NCBI GenBank assembly: GCA_003252455.1 | Contig: QKED01000019.1 | Coordinates: 1 to 34,330, forward strand | Origin: Gammaproteobacteria bacterium | GTDB lineage: Bacteria; Pseudomonadota; Gammaproteobacteria; Thiohalomonadales; Thiohalomonadaceae | DNA length: 34,330 bases | Reading direction: 5' to 3' | Shown here: positions 1-7,169 of the stretch, piece by piece | Numbering within the stretch: position 1 is the first letter of the stretch | Layout of the letters: the number at the start of each line of letters is the position of its first letter | Translations under genes and position numbers: made by a program | The notes under the pieces: generated by a model | The model's database searches: none | Told to the model about the DNA's origin: nothing | The model's input: only the letters and a program-made list of their open reading frames with translations

Positions 1-131
1 AGGCATCCAGAACGCTGGAGCGGCAAGACGAGGAACTGGGAACTGGAGCCGGTGGTTCGGTTGAACCCGGAGCGAAGCGAGCCGCGGCTGGAGAGCAAAG
101 CCGCTGCTTGATAGGTGACGCGACAACTATC
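1..131. repeat. Degenerate interspersed intergenic repeat
   Basis: This stretch does not look like ordinary coding sequence. It holds a short direct repeat (GAACTGG twice, near 34-48), the palindrome AGCCGCGGCT at 80-89 and a stem-loop GCGGCT (84-89) / AGCCGC (99-104). Its minus-strand reading gives Ser/Gln/Leu/Arg-rich text ending in a phrase like SSQFLVLPLQRSG. From memory this resembles the translated form of a widespread proteobacterial intergenic repeat built around TCCCACGCTGGAGCGTGGGA, here heavily decayed. The left boundary lies outside the window, and the right boundary is set only by where ParE similarity stops. No database comparison was possible. Confidence 0.4.
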
Positions 132-230
132 TTGAAAAACACCGGGGGCTAGTTGCTCAAGGTAGTAGTCAATAGCAGCGTCTACGTCGCGTCTCGCTTG
201 GTCATGGAGTCTGATCGGTTTGTTCGTCAT
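1..230 (-). pseudogene. Truncated ParE/RelE-type toxin remnant
   Basis: The frame opens with ATG at 230, inside the end of parD (29 nt overlap), and begins MTNKPIRLHDQARRDVDAAI. The next residues include DYYLEQLAP. This matches the N-terminal helical part of ParE/plasmid-stabilisation toxins. After about residue 33 (near base 132) the sequence stops looking like ParE: the expected helix, strand core and C-terminal Arg/His region are missing, and the frame reads through the repeat to the window edge without a stop. The toxin is therefore probably inactive. An alternative ATG at 205, overlapping the parD stop as ATGA, leads to a stop after seven codons and was not used. Confidence 0.55.
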
Positions 231-477
231 CGACCGCTATCGTTCCTTGATATTGATGTACGCGATCTCGCAACCGACGGAAATCTTCTGCCGTGAAGGG
301 TTGAGTCAGCGGGGAGTGAGCGCCAGCAAGAAGCTCCTCACGTAGTGCCAGTCGTGCCTGTTCCTTGCGTAGTAGCGACTCTACGTAATCAGCTGGTGTA
401 GAAAATCCGTTGCGTACGGCCTGCTCCTCGACAAATTGGTCGAGGGGCTCAGTGATAGGTAGGTTGAGAGTAGACAT
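202..477 (-). CDS. ParD-family antitoxin
   Basis: A 91-residue protein of the ParD/CopG-like type II antitoxin family. The N-terminus (MSTLNLPITEPLDQFVEEQA, then NGFSTPADYVESLLRKEQAR) fits the ribbon-helix-helix DNA-binding fold: a short strand, then two helices with the typical 'G-F-x-T-P-A-D-Y-V' turn. The acidic, flexible C-terminus (about residues 50-91) is the usual toxin-binding part. In this family the antitoxin neutralises ParE and represses its own operon. The adjoining toxin frame appears truncated, so this antitoxin is probably orphaned. Family assignment is by recognisable sequence pattern; no operator site was identified upstream. Confidence 0.8.
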   Translation of the reverse strand: MSTLNLPITEPLDQFVEEQAVRNGFSTPADYVESLLRKEQARLALREELLAGAHSPLTQPFTAEDFRRLRDRVHQYQGTIAVDDEQTDQTP

Positions 478-522
478 GCGCTGAGCCTAGGTGAGTGGAT
501 CTGAATTGGCAAGTGGATGGGT

Positions 523-545
523 GAGTGTGCGCCAAGCGCTCACTC
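523..545. other. Stem-loop at the 3' end of the hydroxylase gene
   Basis: GAGTGTGCGC (523-532) pairs with GCGCTCACTC (536-545) across a 3-nt loop, with one mismatch in ten positions. It overlaps the stop of the minus-strand fatty-acid-hydroxylase gene. No run of T follows on either strand, so it may stabilise the mRNA end or assist termination rather than act as a classical terminator. Confidence 0.4.
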
Positions 546-1388
546 CCACTCCCGCCGGTTGATCGCATACCCGCTCACCCCACCCCGAAACGGCATCAGC
601 AGCAGCCCATCCAGTCGCACCGCCTCCTTCACCTCACGGAACTTGCGGATCCCGATGGTCATCCCTGTATGCCCGGCGCGCGGCTCTGCGCGATAGGTGC
701 CCATCAGCCGATCCCACAGCGACAGATTGAAGCCGAAGTTGCTATTGGTCTCGTCGTCCTCGACCGAGTGGTGTACGCGGTGCATGTCGGGGGTGACCAC
801 CAGCCAACGTAGCCAGCGGTCGAGGCCTTGGGGCAGTTGCACATTGCCGTGGTTGAACATCGCCATGGCGTTGAGCAGCACCTCGAAGATCACCACCGCG
901 ACCACTGGGGCACCGAGCGCGGCGATGGCGGCGAACTTCACCACCATAGAGAGGAGGATCTCGATGGGGTGGAAGCGCAGGGCGGTGGTGACGTCGTAGT
1001 CGAGGTCGGCGTGGTGTACGCGGTGTAGGCGCCAGAAGAGTGGTACGGCGTGGACCATGACGTGCTGCAGGTAGATCACCAGGTCGAGCAGCACGACGCT
1101 CAGCAGCAGTTCCAGCCAGAGGGGCCAGTGGAGATAGTTGAACAGGCCCCAGCCCGCAGTGGTGGCAAAGGCGGCCATGCCCACAGCGGCGGCGGGGAAG
1201 AGGAGGCGCAGGAGCAGGCTGTCGAGTAGTACCAGGGCGAGGTTGTTACCCCAGCGAGCCGCCTTGGAGACGCTCAGTCGTCGACAGGGGGCACGCAACT
1301 CCCAGAGGGCCATCGCCAGCAGCACGCCGACGAAGCAGCCTAGACGCAGGGGCGCCTCGTGTTGCACGACCCAGTCACTGATGGGCAT
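540..1388 (-). CDS. Sterol desaturase / fatty acid hydroxylase family membrane protein
   Basis: A 282-residue integral membrane protein with the histidine clusters of the di-iron fatty-acid-hydroxylase superfamily: HVMVH (109-113), HRVHH (122-126), H140, H180 and HRVHH (203-207). These ligate two irons for O2-dependent hydroxylation or desaturation of a lipid. Hydrophobic segments lie at about residues 15-31, 50-75, 88-108, 145-175. Bacterial members are mostly uncharacterised, so the substrate is unknown. The first ATG is used; GGAG lies shortly upstream on the minus strand. It is divergent from the hydrolase gene at 1547 and shares a 158-bp intergenic region with it. Neighbours give no pathway hint. 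Confidence 0.85.
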   Translation of the reverse strand: MPISDWVVQHEAPLRLGCFVGVLLAMALWELRAPCRRLSVSKAARWGNNLALVLLDSLLLRLLFPAAAVGMAAFATTAGWGLFNYLHWPLWLELLLSVVLLDLVIYLQHVMVHAVPLFWRLHRVHHADLDYDVTTALRFHPIEILLSMVVKFAAIAALGAPVVAVVIFEVLLNAMAMFNHGNVQLPQGLDRWLRWLVVTPDMHRVHHSVEDDETNSNFGFNLSLWDRLMGTYRAEPRAGHTGMTIGIRKFREVKEAVRLDGLLLMPFRGGVSGYAINRREWE

Positions 1389-1423
1389 GGTGCTCTCCTC
1401 TCACTCTGGGGGGATGGTCGGGG

Positions 1424-1432
1424 TGCTATACT
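1424..1432 (+). promoter_or_regulatory. Extended -10 promoter candidate for the hydrolase gene
   Basis: TGC followed by TATACT forms an extended -10 element (TGnTATACT). No good -35 is visible 17 nt upstream, which is tolerated by extended -10 promoters. The predicted leader to the ATG at 1547 is about 110 nt and contains a small hairpin CCTCG-TCGT-CGAGG at 1472-1485. The same GGGTGnTATACTG context recurs upstream of yoaA. Confidence 0.35.
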
Positions 1433-1546
1433 GCGCGGCCCAATGACGCTTGCATAGCGCATGTTGTTTGCCCTCGTCGTCGAGGTCAACCGGTTTTGTC
1501 TGGCAGCGCGTCGTCTCTGTAGCTCGGCCAATCGATGGAGTCCTCC

Positions 1547-2446
1547 ATGCAACGACTGTTCGCACTCTTCTTCCTCATCTTGACCTTGGGTATCCCTGCG
1601 CATGCCGATGAGGTGAGCCTCGACTACGAGGGGATCACCCTGCACGCCAGCCTGGTCACCACGGGCGATGGGTGGCAGCAGGGGCCGGTGGTGCTGATGA
1701 CCCACGGTACCCTGGCGCACTACCACATGGAGATCATGGATAGTCTACAGGCGGTACTCCTCGCGCGTGGCATCAGCTCGCTGTCGATCAACTTGAGCCT
1801 GGGCCTGAGCGACCGTGAGGGGATGTACGACTGCAAGGTGCCGCACACCCACGAACATACCGATGCGGTGAGCGAGATCGGCCTCTGGCAGGGGTGGTTG
1901 GCGGGGCAGGGGGTCGAGCGCCTGATCCTGCTTGGTCACTCCCGTGGCGGTAATCAGACCGCGCGCTACGCCTTAGAGCACGATAGCGAGCGGCTGCGCG
2001 GGGTAATCCTGGTCGCCCCGCCGACCTGGAGTGAGGGCAAGCATGTCGAGAGCTACGAGAAGCGCTACGGTAAGCCGTTGGCGCCGGTGCTGGCGATGGC
2101 CGAGGACCTGGTCGCCCGGGGTCAGGGCGAGACGCTGATGCAACCGGTCGACTTTATCTACTGCGAGCAGAGTGCCGCCACCGCTGCCGCCTTCGTCTCC
2201 TACTATCGCGCCGACCCGCACATGGATACCCCCTCGCTGATCCGCCAGCTGACAAAGCCGGTGCTGGTCTTCGCCGGGAGCGAGGACACCGTGGTCGCGG
2301 GCCTCGCCGAGGCGATGGAGGGGATCGATCAGCCCAACGTGCGCTTCGAGATGATCGACGGTGCCGACCACTTCTTCCGCGACCTCTATGCCGAAGAGCT
2401 GGGCGATATCTCCAAGGCCTTCATTGCCCAGGCCTTGGCCGACTAA
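1547..2446 (+). CDS. Exported alpha/beta hydrolase
   Basis: About 299 residues when started at the ATG at 1547, which has GGAG 6 nt upstream; an in-frame ATG at 1535 adds only four residues. The N-terminus (MQRLFALFFLILTLGIPAHA) is a clear Sec signal peptide, so the enzyme acts outside the cytoplasm. The alpha/beta-hydrolase triad is visible: Ser in GHSRG (about residue 132), Asp in FAGSEDTV (about 247) and His in DGADHFF (about 275). A THGT oxyanion-type turn lies near residue 52. The fold suggests an esterase, lipase or peptidase-type hydrolase; the substrate cannot be told. It lies 75 bp before aroA on the same strand, but no functional link is evident. Confidence 0.8.
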   Translation: MQRLFALFFLILTLGIPAHADEVSLDYEGITLHASLVTTGDGWQQGPVVLMTHGTLAHYHMEIMDSLQAVLLARGISSLSINLSLGLSDREGMYDCKVPHTHEHTDAVSEIGLWQGWLAGQGVERLILLGHSRGGNQTARYALEHDSERLRGVILVAPPTWSEGKHVESYEKRYGKPLAPVLAMAEDLVARGQGETLMQPVDFIYCEQSAATAAAFVSYYRADPHMDTPSLIRQLTKPVLVFAGSEDTVVAGLAEAMEGIDQPNVRFEMIDGADHFFRDLYAEELGDISKAFIAQALAD

Positions 2447-2521
2447 TCCGCAGCCGTGACCGACTCGCGTCGGGCGCGGCGTGCCTTTATTATTCCCGCT
2501 CCAACCATCAGGGAACACCCT

Positions 2522-3832
2522 ATGTCCGATCTGATCTTCCATGTCCTGCCCGGCGGCCGCCTCACAGGCACCCTGCGCGTGCCGGGCGACAAGTCCATCT
2601 CCCACCGCTCCATCATGCTCGGCTCACTGGCCGAGGGGGTGACCGAGGTGAGCGGCTTCCTCGAAGGGGAGGATAGCCTGGCCACCTTGCAGGCGTTTCG
2701 TGACATGGGGGTGGAGATCCACGGGCCTGAGCAGGGTCGGGTGACCATCCACGGGGTCGGCCTGCATGGGCTCAAGGCACCGAGCAAGCCCCTCGACTTG
2801 GGCAATTCCGGCACCTCCATGCGTCTGCTCTCGGGCCTCCTCTCTGGGCAGGCGTTCGACGTGACGCTGATTGGCGACAGCTCCCTCTCCAAGCGCCCGA
2901 TGAAGCGCGTCACCCTGCCGCTGGCACAGATGGGCGCGGTGGTCGAGACCACCGAGGGGGGCACGCCGCCCCTGGCGATCAAGGGCGGCAAGCCCCTGCA
3001 CGGCATCGACTACGCCATGCCGGTCGCCTCGGCCCAGGTGAAGTCCTGCCTGCTGTTGGCGGGTCTCTACGCCGACTCGCCCACCTGTGTCACCGAGCCC
3101 GCGCCGACCCGCGACCACACTGAGCGCATGCTGCGCGGCTTCGGCTACCCGGTGAAGGTCGATGGCGCCACCGCCTGCGTCGAGCCCGGCGGCAGGCTCA
3201 CCGCCACCACCATCGATGTGCCCGCCGACATCTCCTCGGCCACCTTCTTCATGGTCGGTGCCGCCATCAGTGAGGGCTCCGATGTGACCCTGCAACACGT
3301 CGGCATCAACCCAACACGCATCGGCGTGATCAACATCCTGCGCCTGATGGGCACCGACCTCGAAGTGCTCAATGAGCGCGAGGTGGGCGGTGAGCCGGTG
3401 GCCGATATCCGCGTACGTGGCTCGAAGCTCAAGGGCTGCGTCATCCCCGAGGATCAGGTGCCGCTGGCCATCGACGAGTTCCCGGCGCTCTTCGTCGCCG
3501 CCGCCTGTGCCGAGGGCGAGACCCTTCTTACCGGCGCCGAGGAGCTGCGGGTGAAGGAGTCCGACCGCATCCAGGTGATGGCCGACGGCCTCATCGCCCT
3601 CGGTGTGGACGCGGTGCCGACACCGGACGGCATGCGTATCCAGGGCGGTACCATCGGCGGTGGCGAGGTGCAGAGTCACGGCGACCATCGCATCGCCATG
3701 TCCTTCGCCATGGCGGCGCTGCGCGCCAGCGGGCCCATCACCATTCATGATTGTGCCAACGTCAACACCTCTTTCCCGGGCTTCGTCGAGTTGGCCGCCG
3801 GGGCAGGCCTTGGCATCGCGCTGGGGGGGTGA
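2522..3832 (+). CDS. aroA: 3-phosphoshikimate 1-carboxyvinyltransferase (EPSP synthase)
   Basis: A 436-residue cytoplasmic enzyme that joins phosphoenolpyruvate to shikimate-3-phosphate in chorismate synthesis. Recognisable motifs are PGDKSISHRS near the N-terminus, LGNSGTSMRL, SLSKRPMKR, the catalytic-region KESDRI and GDHRIAMSFA near the C-terminus. The length fits the family. The start is the ATG at 2522, with AGGGA 7 nt upstream and giving MSDLIFHV; an in-frame start at 2456 would add 22 non-conserved residues and was rejected. cmk begins 3 nt after the stop, which is the standard gammaproteobacterial aroA-cmk-rpsA order, so the two are probably co-transcribed. Confidence 0.97.
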   Translation: MSDLIFHVLPGGRLTGTLRVPGDKSISHRSIMLGSLAEGVTEVSGFLEGEDSLATLQAFRDMGVEIHGPEQGRVTIHGVGLHGLKAPSKPLDLGNSGTSMRLLSGLLSGQAFDVTLIGDSSLSKRPMKRVTLPLAQMGAVVETTEGGTPPLAIKGGKPLHGIDYAMPVASAQVKSCLLLAGLYADSPTCVTEPAPTRDHTERMLRGFGYPVKVDGATACVEPGGRLTATTIDVPADISSATFFMVGAAISEGSDVTLQHVGINPTRIGVINILRLMGTDLEVLNEREVGGEPVADIRVRGSKLKGCVIPEDQVPLAIDEFPALFVAAACAEGETLLTGAEELRVKESDRIQVMADGLIALGVDAVPTPDGMRIQGGTIGGGEVQSHGDHRIAMSFAMAALRASGPITIHDCANVNTSFPGFVELAAGAGLGIALGG

Positions 3833-3835
3833 ATT

Positions 3836-4510
3836 ATGAGTGCGGTGATTTGTGTGGATGGACCGAGCGGCGTGGGCAAGGGGACACTCTCGCTCATGCT
3901 CGCTGAGCAGTTGGGCTGGCACTTCCTCGATAGCGGGGCCCTCTATCGCATCAGCGCCCTGGCGGCACTGCGCCACGGCATCGCCTTCGACGACGAGGCC
4001 GCGCTGGGTGAACTGGCCCTCAACCTCGACGTGCGCTTCGCCCCGGTGCCCGGCGCCGAGCCGCGCGTGCTGCTCGAAGGCGACGACGTGACCAGCGAGA
4101 TCCGCACCGAGCAGGCGGGCAACGCCGCCTCCAAGGTGGCCGCGATCCCCGCCGTGCGCGCCGCTCTGCTTGAGCGCCAGCGCGCCTTCGCCAAGCAGCC
4201 CGGCCTGGTGGCCGATGGGCGCGACATGGGCACTACGGTGTTTCCCGGCGCGCCGCTCAAGCTCTTTCTCACCGCGAGCGCCGAAGTACGTGGCGAAAGA
4301 CGCTATAAGCAGTTGAAGGATAAGGGGTTGGATGTTAATCTTACGAGTCTCGTTGCAGAGATCGCCGAGCGCGATGAGCGTGACGCATCGCGAAGCGTCT
4401 CACCCCTGCGTCCTGCCGACGATGCCCTGGTCATCGACACCTCATCGCTCACCATCGATGCGGTGTTCGCCAAGGCCATCGCCGCGGTCGAAAAGGCCGG
4501 TCTGGTGTAA
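3836..4510 (+). CDS. cmk: Cytidylate kinase
   Basis: A 224-residue kinase that phosphorylates CMP and dCMP with ATP. The P-loop GPSGVGKG is at residues 9-16, the substrate motif DSGALYR at 32-38, and [13 protein letters not shown] at 127-139. The lid-region arginines fall in RDERDASRS, starting about residue 179. Length is normal. A segment covering codons about 157-190 (roughly 4304-4405) uses far more A/T-ending codons (GTT, AAT, CTT, GCA, CGA) than the rest of the gene, and contains a near-palindrome at 4382-4399. The protein motifs there are still conserved. Transcription from aroA-cmk probably ends at the hairpin just downstream. Confidence 0.97.
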   Translation: MSAVICVDGPSGVGKGTLSLMLAEQLGWHFLDSGALYRISALAALRHGIAFDDEAALGELALNLDVRFAPVPGAEPRVLLEGDDVTSEIRTEQAGNAASKVAAIPAVRAALLERQRAFAKQPGLVADGRDMGTTVFPGAPLKLFLTASAEVRGERRYKQLKDKGLDVNLTSLVAEIAERDERDASRSVSPLRPADDALVIDTSSLTIDAVFAKAIAAVEKAGLV

Positions 4511-4552
4511 CGAGAAGCACGCCTCGGGGGCGACCCTGTGGCACCACTGTCT

Positions 4553-4579
4553 GCCGCCGTTCAACGGCGGCTTTGTCTT
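4553..4579 (+). terminator. Rho-independent terminator between cmk and rpsA
   Basis: A 7-bp GC stem, GCCGCCG (4553-4559) and CGGCGGC (4565-4571), with a TTCAA loop, is followed by TTTGTCTT. It would end or attenuate aroA-cmk transcripts, leaving rpsA under its own promoter in the roughly 65 nt that follow. The T run is interrupted, so read-through is likely. Confidence 0.7.
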
Positions 4580-4644
4580 AACTACAACCGTCATTTGCCC
4601 GGCCCAGCCTTGAAAGACCGCGCGAATGCTTGATGGAATGAAAC

Positions 4645-6318
4645 ATGAGCGAAAGCTTTGCAGAACTTTTTGAACAGAGTATTGCCGAGACCCAGATGCG
4701 CCCCGGCAGCATCGTTACCGGTACCGTGGTCGCGATCAACGGCGACGTGGTGGTGGTCAACGCCGGTCTGAAGTCCGAGGGCGTGATCCCCGCCTGGCAG
4801 TTCCGTAACGAAGCCGGCGATCTGGAAGTGGCCATCGGCGACATCGTCGACGTCGCCCTGGAGGCCGTCGAGGATGGCTTCGGTGCTACCCGACTCTCTC
4901 GTGAAAAGGCAAAGCGTGCGGAAACCTGGATCCGTCTGGAGCGCGCCCACGAGGCCGAGGAGACTGTTACCGGTCGCATCGTCGACAAGGTTCGCGGCGG
5001 TTTCACCGTCGAGATCCAGGACGTTCGCGCCTTCCTCCCCGGCTCTCTGGTCGATGTGCGCCCGGTGCGCGACTCCACCTACCTCGAAGGTAAGGACCTG
5101 GAGTTCAAGGTGATCAAGCTCGACCGTCGTCGCAACAACGTGGTCGTCTCGCGCCGTGCCGTGGTCGAGGCCGAGACCTCCGAGGAGCGCGAGGAGCTGC
5201 TCAAGAACCTGCAGGAAGGCCTGGTGGTCAAGGGTATCGTGAAGAACCTGACCGACTACGGCGCCTTCGTCGACCTCGGTGGTATCGACGGCCTGCTGCA
5301 CATCACCGACATGGCTTGGAAGCGCGTCAAGCACCCCTCCGAGATCATCACCGTCGGTGACGAGGTCGAGGTCAAGGTGCTCAAGTTCGACCGCGAGCGC
5401 AACCGCGTCTCCCTGGGCCTCAAGCAGCTGGGCGAGGATCCGTGGGAAGATATCACCCGTCGTTACCCCGAGGGGACCCGCCTGTTCGGCAAGGTCACCA
5501 ACCTCACCGATTACGGCTGCTTCGTCGAGATCGAAGAGGGTGTCGAGGGTCTGGTGCATGTCTCCGAGATGGATTGGACCAACAAGAACATCCACCCCTC
5601 CAAGGTCGTCCAGCTGGGCGAAGAGGTGGAGGTCATGGTCCTCGACATCGACGAGGAGCGTCGCCGCATCTCCCTCGGTATGAAGCAGTGCCAGACCAAC
5701 CCCTGGGAAGACTTCGCCGCCAACCACAACAAGGGCGACAAGGTCTCCGGTAAGATCAAGTCCATCACCGACTTCGGCATCTTCATCGGCCTCGACGGCA
5801 ACATCGACGGTCTGGTGCACCTCTCCGACATCTCATGGAACGAGCAGGGCGAAGAGGCTGTGCGCAACTACAAGAAGGGCGAAGAGGTGGAGGCCGTCAT
5901 CCTGGCCATCGACCCCGAGCGCGAGCGCATCTCCCTGGGCATCAAGCAACTGGAGAAGGATCCGGTCTCCAGCTACATGGCCGACAACCAGAAGGGTGCC
6001 ATCGTGCGTGGTACCGTGAAGGAAGTGGACGCCAAGGGCGCCGTGATCCTGCTGGAGGATGGTGTCGAGGGTTACCTGCGTGCCTCCGAGCTCTCCCGCG
6101 ACCGCGTGGAAGATGCCCGCAGCCTGCTCAAGGAGGGTGATTCTGTTGAGGCCAAGTTCATCGGTATCGACCGTAAGAACCGTACCATCAACCTCTCCAT
6201 CAAGGCGAAGGACAGCGACGAAGAGGCCGAGGCGATGCAGGAGTTCAACCGCAACGCCGCTGCAGTCAACCCGACCCTGGGTGATCTGCTGAAGGAGCAG
6301 ATGGACAAGAACGACTAA
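4645..6318 (+). CDS. rpsA: 30S ribosomal protein S1
   Basis: A 557-residue protein, the same length as E. coli S1. It carries six S1/OB-fold RNA-binding repeats, at roughly residues 20-87, 105-171, 190-260, 277-347, 364-434 and 451-520. The central repeats show the typical [18 protein letters not shown] and [19 protein letters not shown] patterns. S1 sits on the 30S subunit and draws structured or weak-Shine-Dalgarno mRNAs to the ribosome. It starts [12 protein letters not shown] at 4645, with a TGGA-type ribosome site about 8 nt upstream. A bulged GC hairpin separates it from ihfB. In enterobacteria S1 represses its own mRNA; whether this leader folds the same way was not determined. Confidence 0.98.
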   Translation: MSESFAELFEQSIAETQMRPGSIVTGTVVAINGDVVVVNAGLKSEGVIPAWQFRNEAGDLEVAIGDIVDVALEAVEDGFGATRLSREKAKRAETWIRLERAHEAEETVTGRIVDKVRGGFTVEIQDVRAFLPGSLVDVRPVRDSTYLEGKDLEFKVIKLDRRRNNVVVSRRAVVEAETSEEREELLKNLQEGLVVKGIVKNLTDYGAFVDLGGIDGLLHITDMAWKRVKHPSEIITVGDEVEVKVLKFDRERNRVSLGLKQLGEDPWEDITRRYPEGTRLFGKVTNLTDYGCFVEIEEGVEGLVHVSEMDWTNKNIHPSKVVQLGEEVEVMVLDIDEERRRISLGMKQCQTNPWEDFAANHNKGDKVSGKIKSITDFGIFIGLDGNIDGLVHLSDISWNEQGEEAVRNYKKGEEVEAVILAIDPERERISLGIKQLEKDPVSSYMADNQKGAIVRGTVKEVDAKGAVILLEDGVEGYLRASELSRDRVEDARSLLKEGDSVEAKFIGIDRKNRTINLSIKAKDSDEEAEAMQEFNRNAAAVNPTLGDLLKEQMDKND

Positions 6319-6337
6319 GTTCGCCGTCCACCTGCGT

Positions 6338-6367
6338 GTAGTGGGGGAGGGAACACCTCCCCCCTAC
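6338..6367. other. GC-rich bulged hairpin between rpsA and ihfB
   Basis: GTAGTGGGGGAGG (6338-6350) pairs with CCTCCCCCCTAC (6356-6367) around a GAACA loop. The pairing is perfect except for a single bulged T. There is no T run, so it is more likely an attenuator, a processing site or an mRNA-stabilising end for rpsA than a full terminator. It lies 26 nt before the ihfB start. Confidence 0.6.
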
Positions 6368-6393
6368 TGCAACGAAGCGTAGGTAAAGCAGCC

Positions 6394-6708
6394 ATGACCA
6401 AGTCCGAATTGATCGAGATCCTGGCCAACAAGCAGACTCAGCTTGCATATAAGGATGTCGAGTTGGCGGTAAAGACCATTCTCGAACATATGGTGGGTAC
6501 CCTCGCCGAGGGGGAACGCATCGAGATTCGTGGATTTGGCAGTTTCTCCCTGCACTACCGCCCGTCGCGCGTGGGGCGTAACCCCAAGACCGGTGACTCC
6601 GTCACCCTCGGCGACAAACACGTGCCGCACTTCAAGCCGGGTAAAGAGTTGCGTGAGCGGGTCAATGCCTGCACCAATCCGATCGTCCTCGCCAACGACG
6701 ATAACTGA
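6394..6708 (+). CDS. ihfB: Integration host factor subunit beta
   Basis: A 104-residue HU/IHF-family DNA-bending protein. The start [14 protein letters not shown] and the arm region [19 protein letters not shown] followed by KTG are diagnostic of IHF-beta; the beta-arm inserts into the DNA minor groove. It pairs with IhfA, which is not in this window, to bend DNA in transcription, replication and recombination. The position directly after rpsA is conserved across gammaproteobacteria. It is about ten residues longer than the E. coli protein at the C-terminus (after about residue 94). The ATG has AGGTAA upstream. Confidence 0.96.
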   Translation: MTKSELIEILANKQTQLAYKDVELAVKTILEHMVGTLAEGERIEIRGFGSFSLHYRPSRVGRNPKTGDSVTLGDKHVPHFKPGKELRERVNACTNPIVLANDDN

Positions 6709-6731
6709 CCCGTACAGGCCCGTCTCTCTTA

Positions 6732-6787
6732 CTTCGCACGGCGAAGCCACTCCTCATTTCACGTTCGTGTACTACGCCTCTGCGTAG
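6732..6787. other. Two small hairpins in the ihfB-lapA gap
   Basis: CTTCGC-ACG-GCGAAG (6732-6746) and CTACGC-CTCT-GCGTAG (6772-6787) are perfect 6-bp stems with tight loops. They sit in the 163-bp gap between ihfB and lapA. No T run follows either, so they could be weak termination, processing or protein-binding sites. Nothing else convincing was seen in this gap. Confidence 0.4.
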
Positions 6788-6871
6788 CGGTCTCAGTCCA
6801 TACATGTCTGGCACCGTCCGTTCCTCGGGTGTTAGCATGTGGTCGACCGTCTCTTACGGGGTCTGCCGTTC

Positions 6872-7165
6872 ATGAAACGTCTCGTCATCCTTCTGTTGTT
6901 CATCTTCATCGCTGCCCTCGGGCTGCTGTTGGCGTTGCTCAACCCCTATGATGTGAGCTTCAACTACTATCTTGGTGAGCTGGAGCTGCCGCAGGCCGTG
7001 CTCCTGGTACTGACCCTGATCCTCGGTGCGCTGCTCGGTATGGTGAGTAACTTGGCGATGCTCCTCGGGCGTCGGCGTGAGTTGGCCAAGCTGCGTAAGC
7101 GGGTCAAGCTCCAGGAGCAGGAGATCCGTAATCTGCGTGAGATCCCGCTGCGCGACCTGCACTGA
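6872..7165 (+). CDS. lapA: Lipopolysaccharide assembly protein A (LapA, DUF1049)
   Basis: A 97-residue inner-membrane protein with two hydrophobic helices (about residues 1-22 and 41-65) and a charged, coiled-coil C-terminal tail (RRRELAKLRKRVKLQEQEIR). This is the LapA/YciS pattern. With LapB it links LPS status to proteolysis of LpxC by FtsH. The start MKRLVILLLF at 6872 places the first helix at the N-terminus as in the family. A GTG at 6839 would add 11 residues without a matching motif. lapB starts 4 nt after the stop, so the pair is translationally coupled or nearly so. Confidence 0.9.
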   Translation: MKRLVILLLFIFIAALGLLLALLNPYDVSFNYYLGELELPQAVLLVLTLILGALLGMVSNLAMLLGRRRELAKLRKRVKLQEQEIRNLREIPLRDLH

Positions 7166-7169
7166 GTCT

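Noticed and set aside
203-205. Alternative ParE start overlapping the parD stop (ATGA)
   Set aside because: Its frame reaches a stop after seven codons; only the frame from 230 has ParE-like sequence.
2624-3976. Long minus-strand open frame opposite aroA/cmk
   Set aside because: It is antisense to two clear genes, rich in Gly/His/Ala/Arg as expected from a shifted reading of high-GC DNA, and has no domain pattern.
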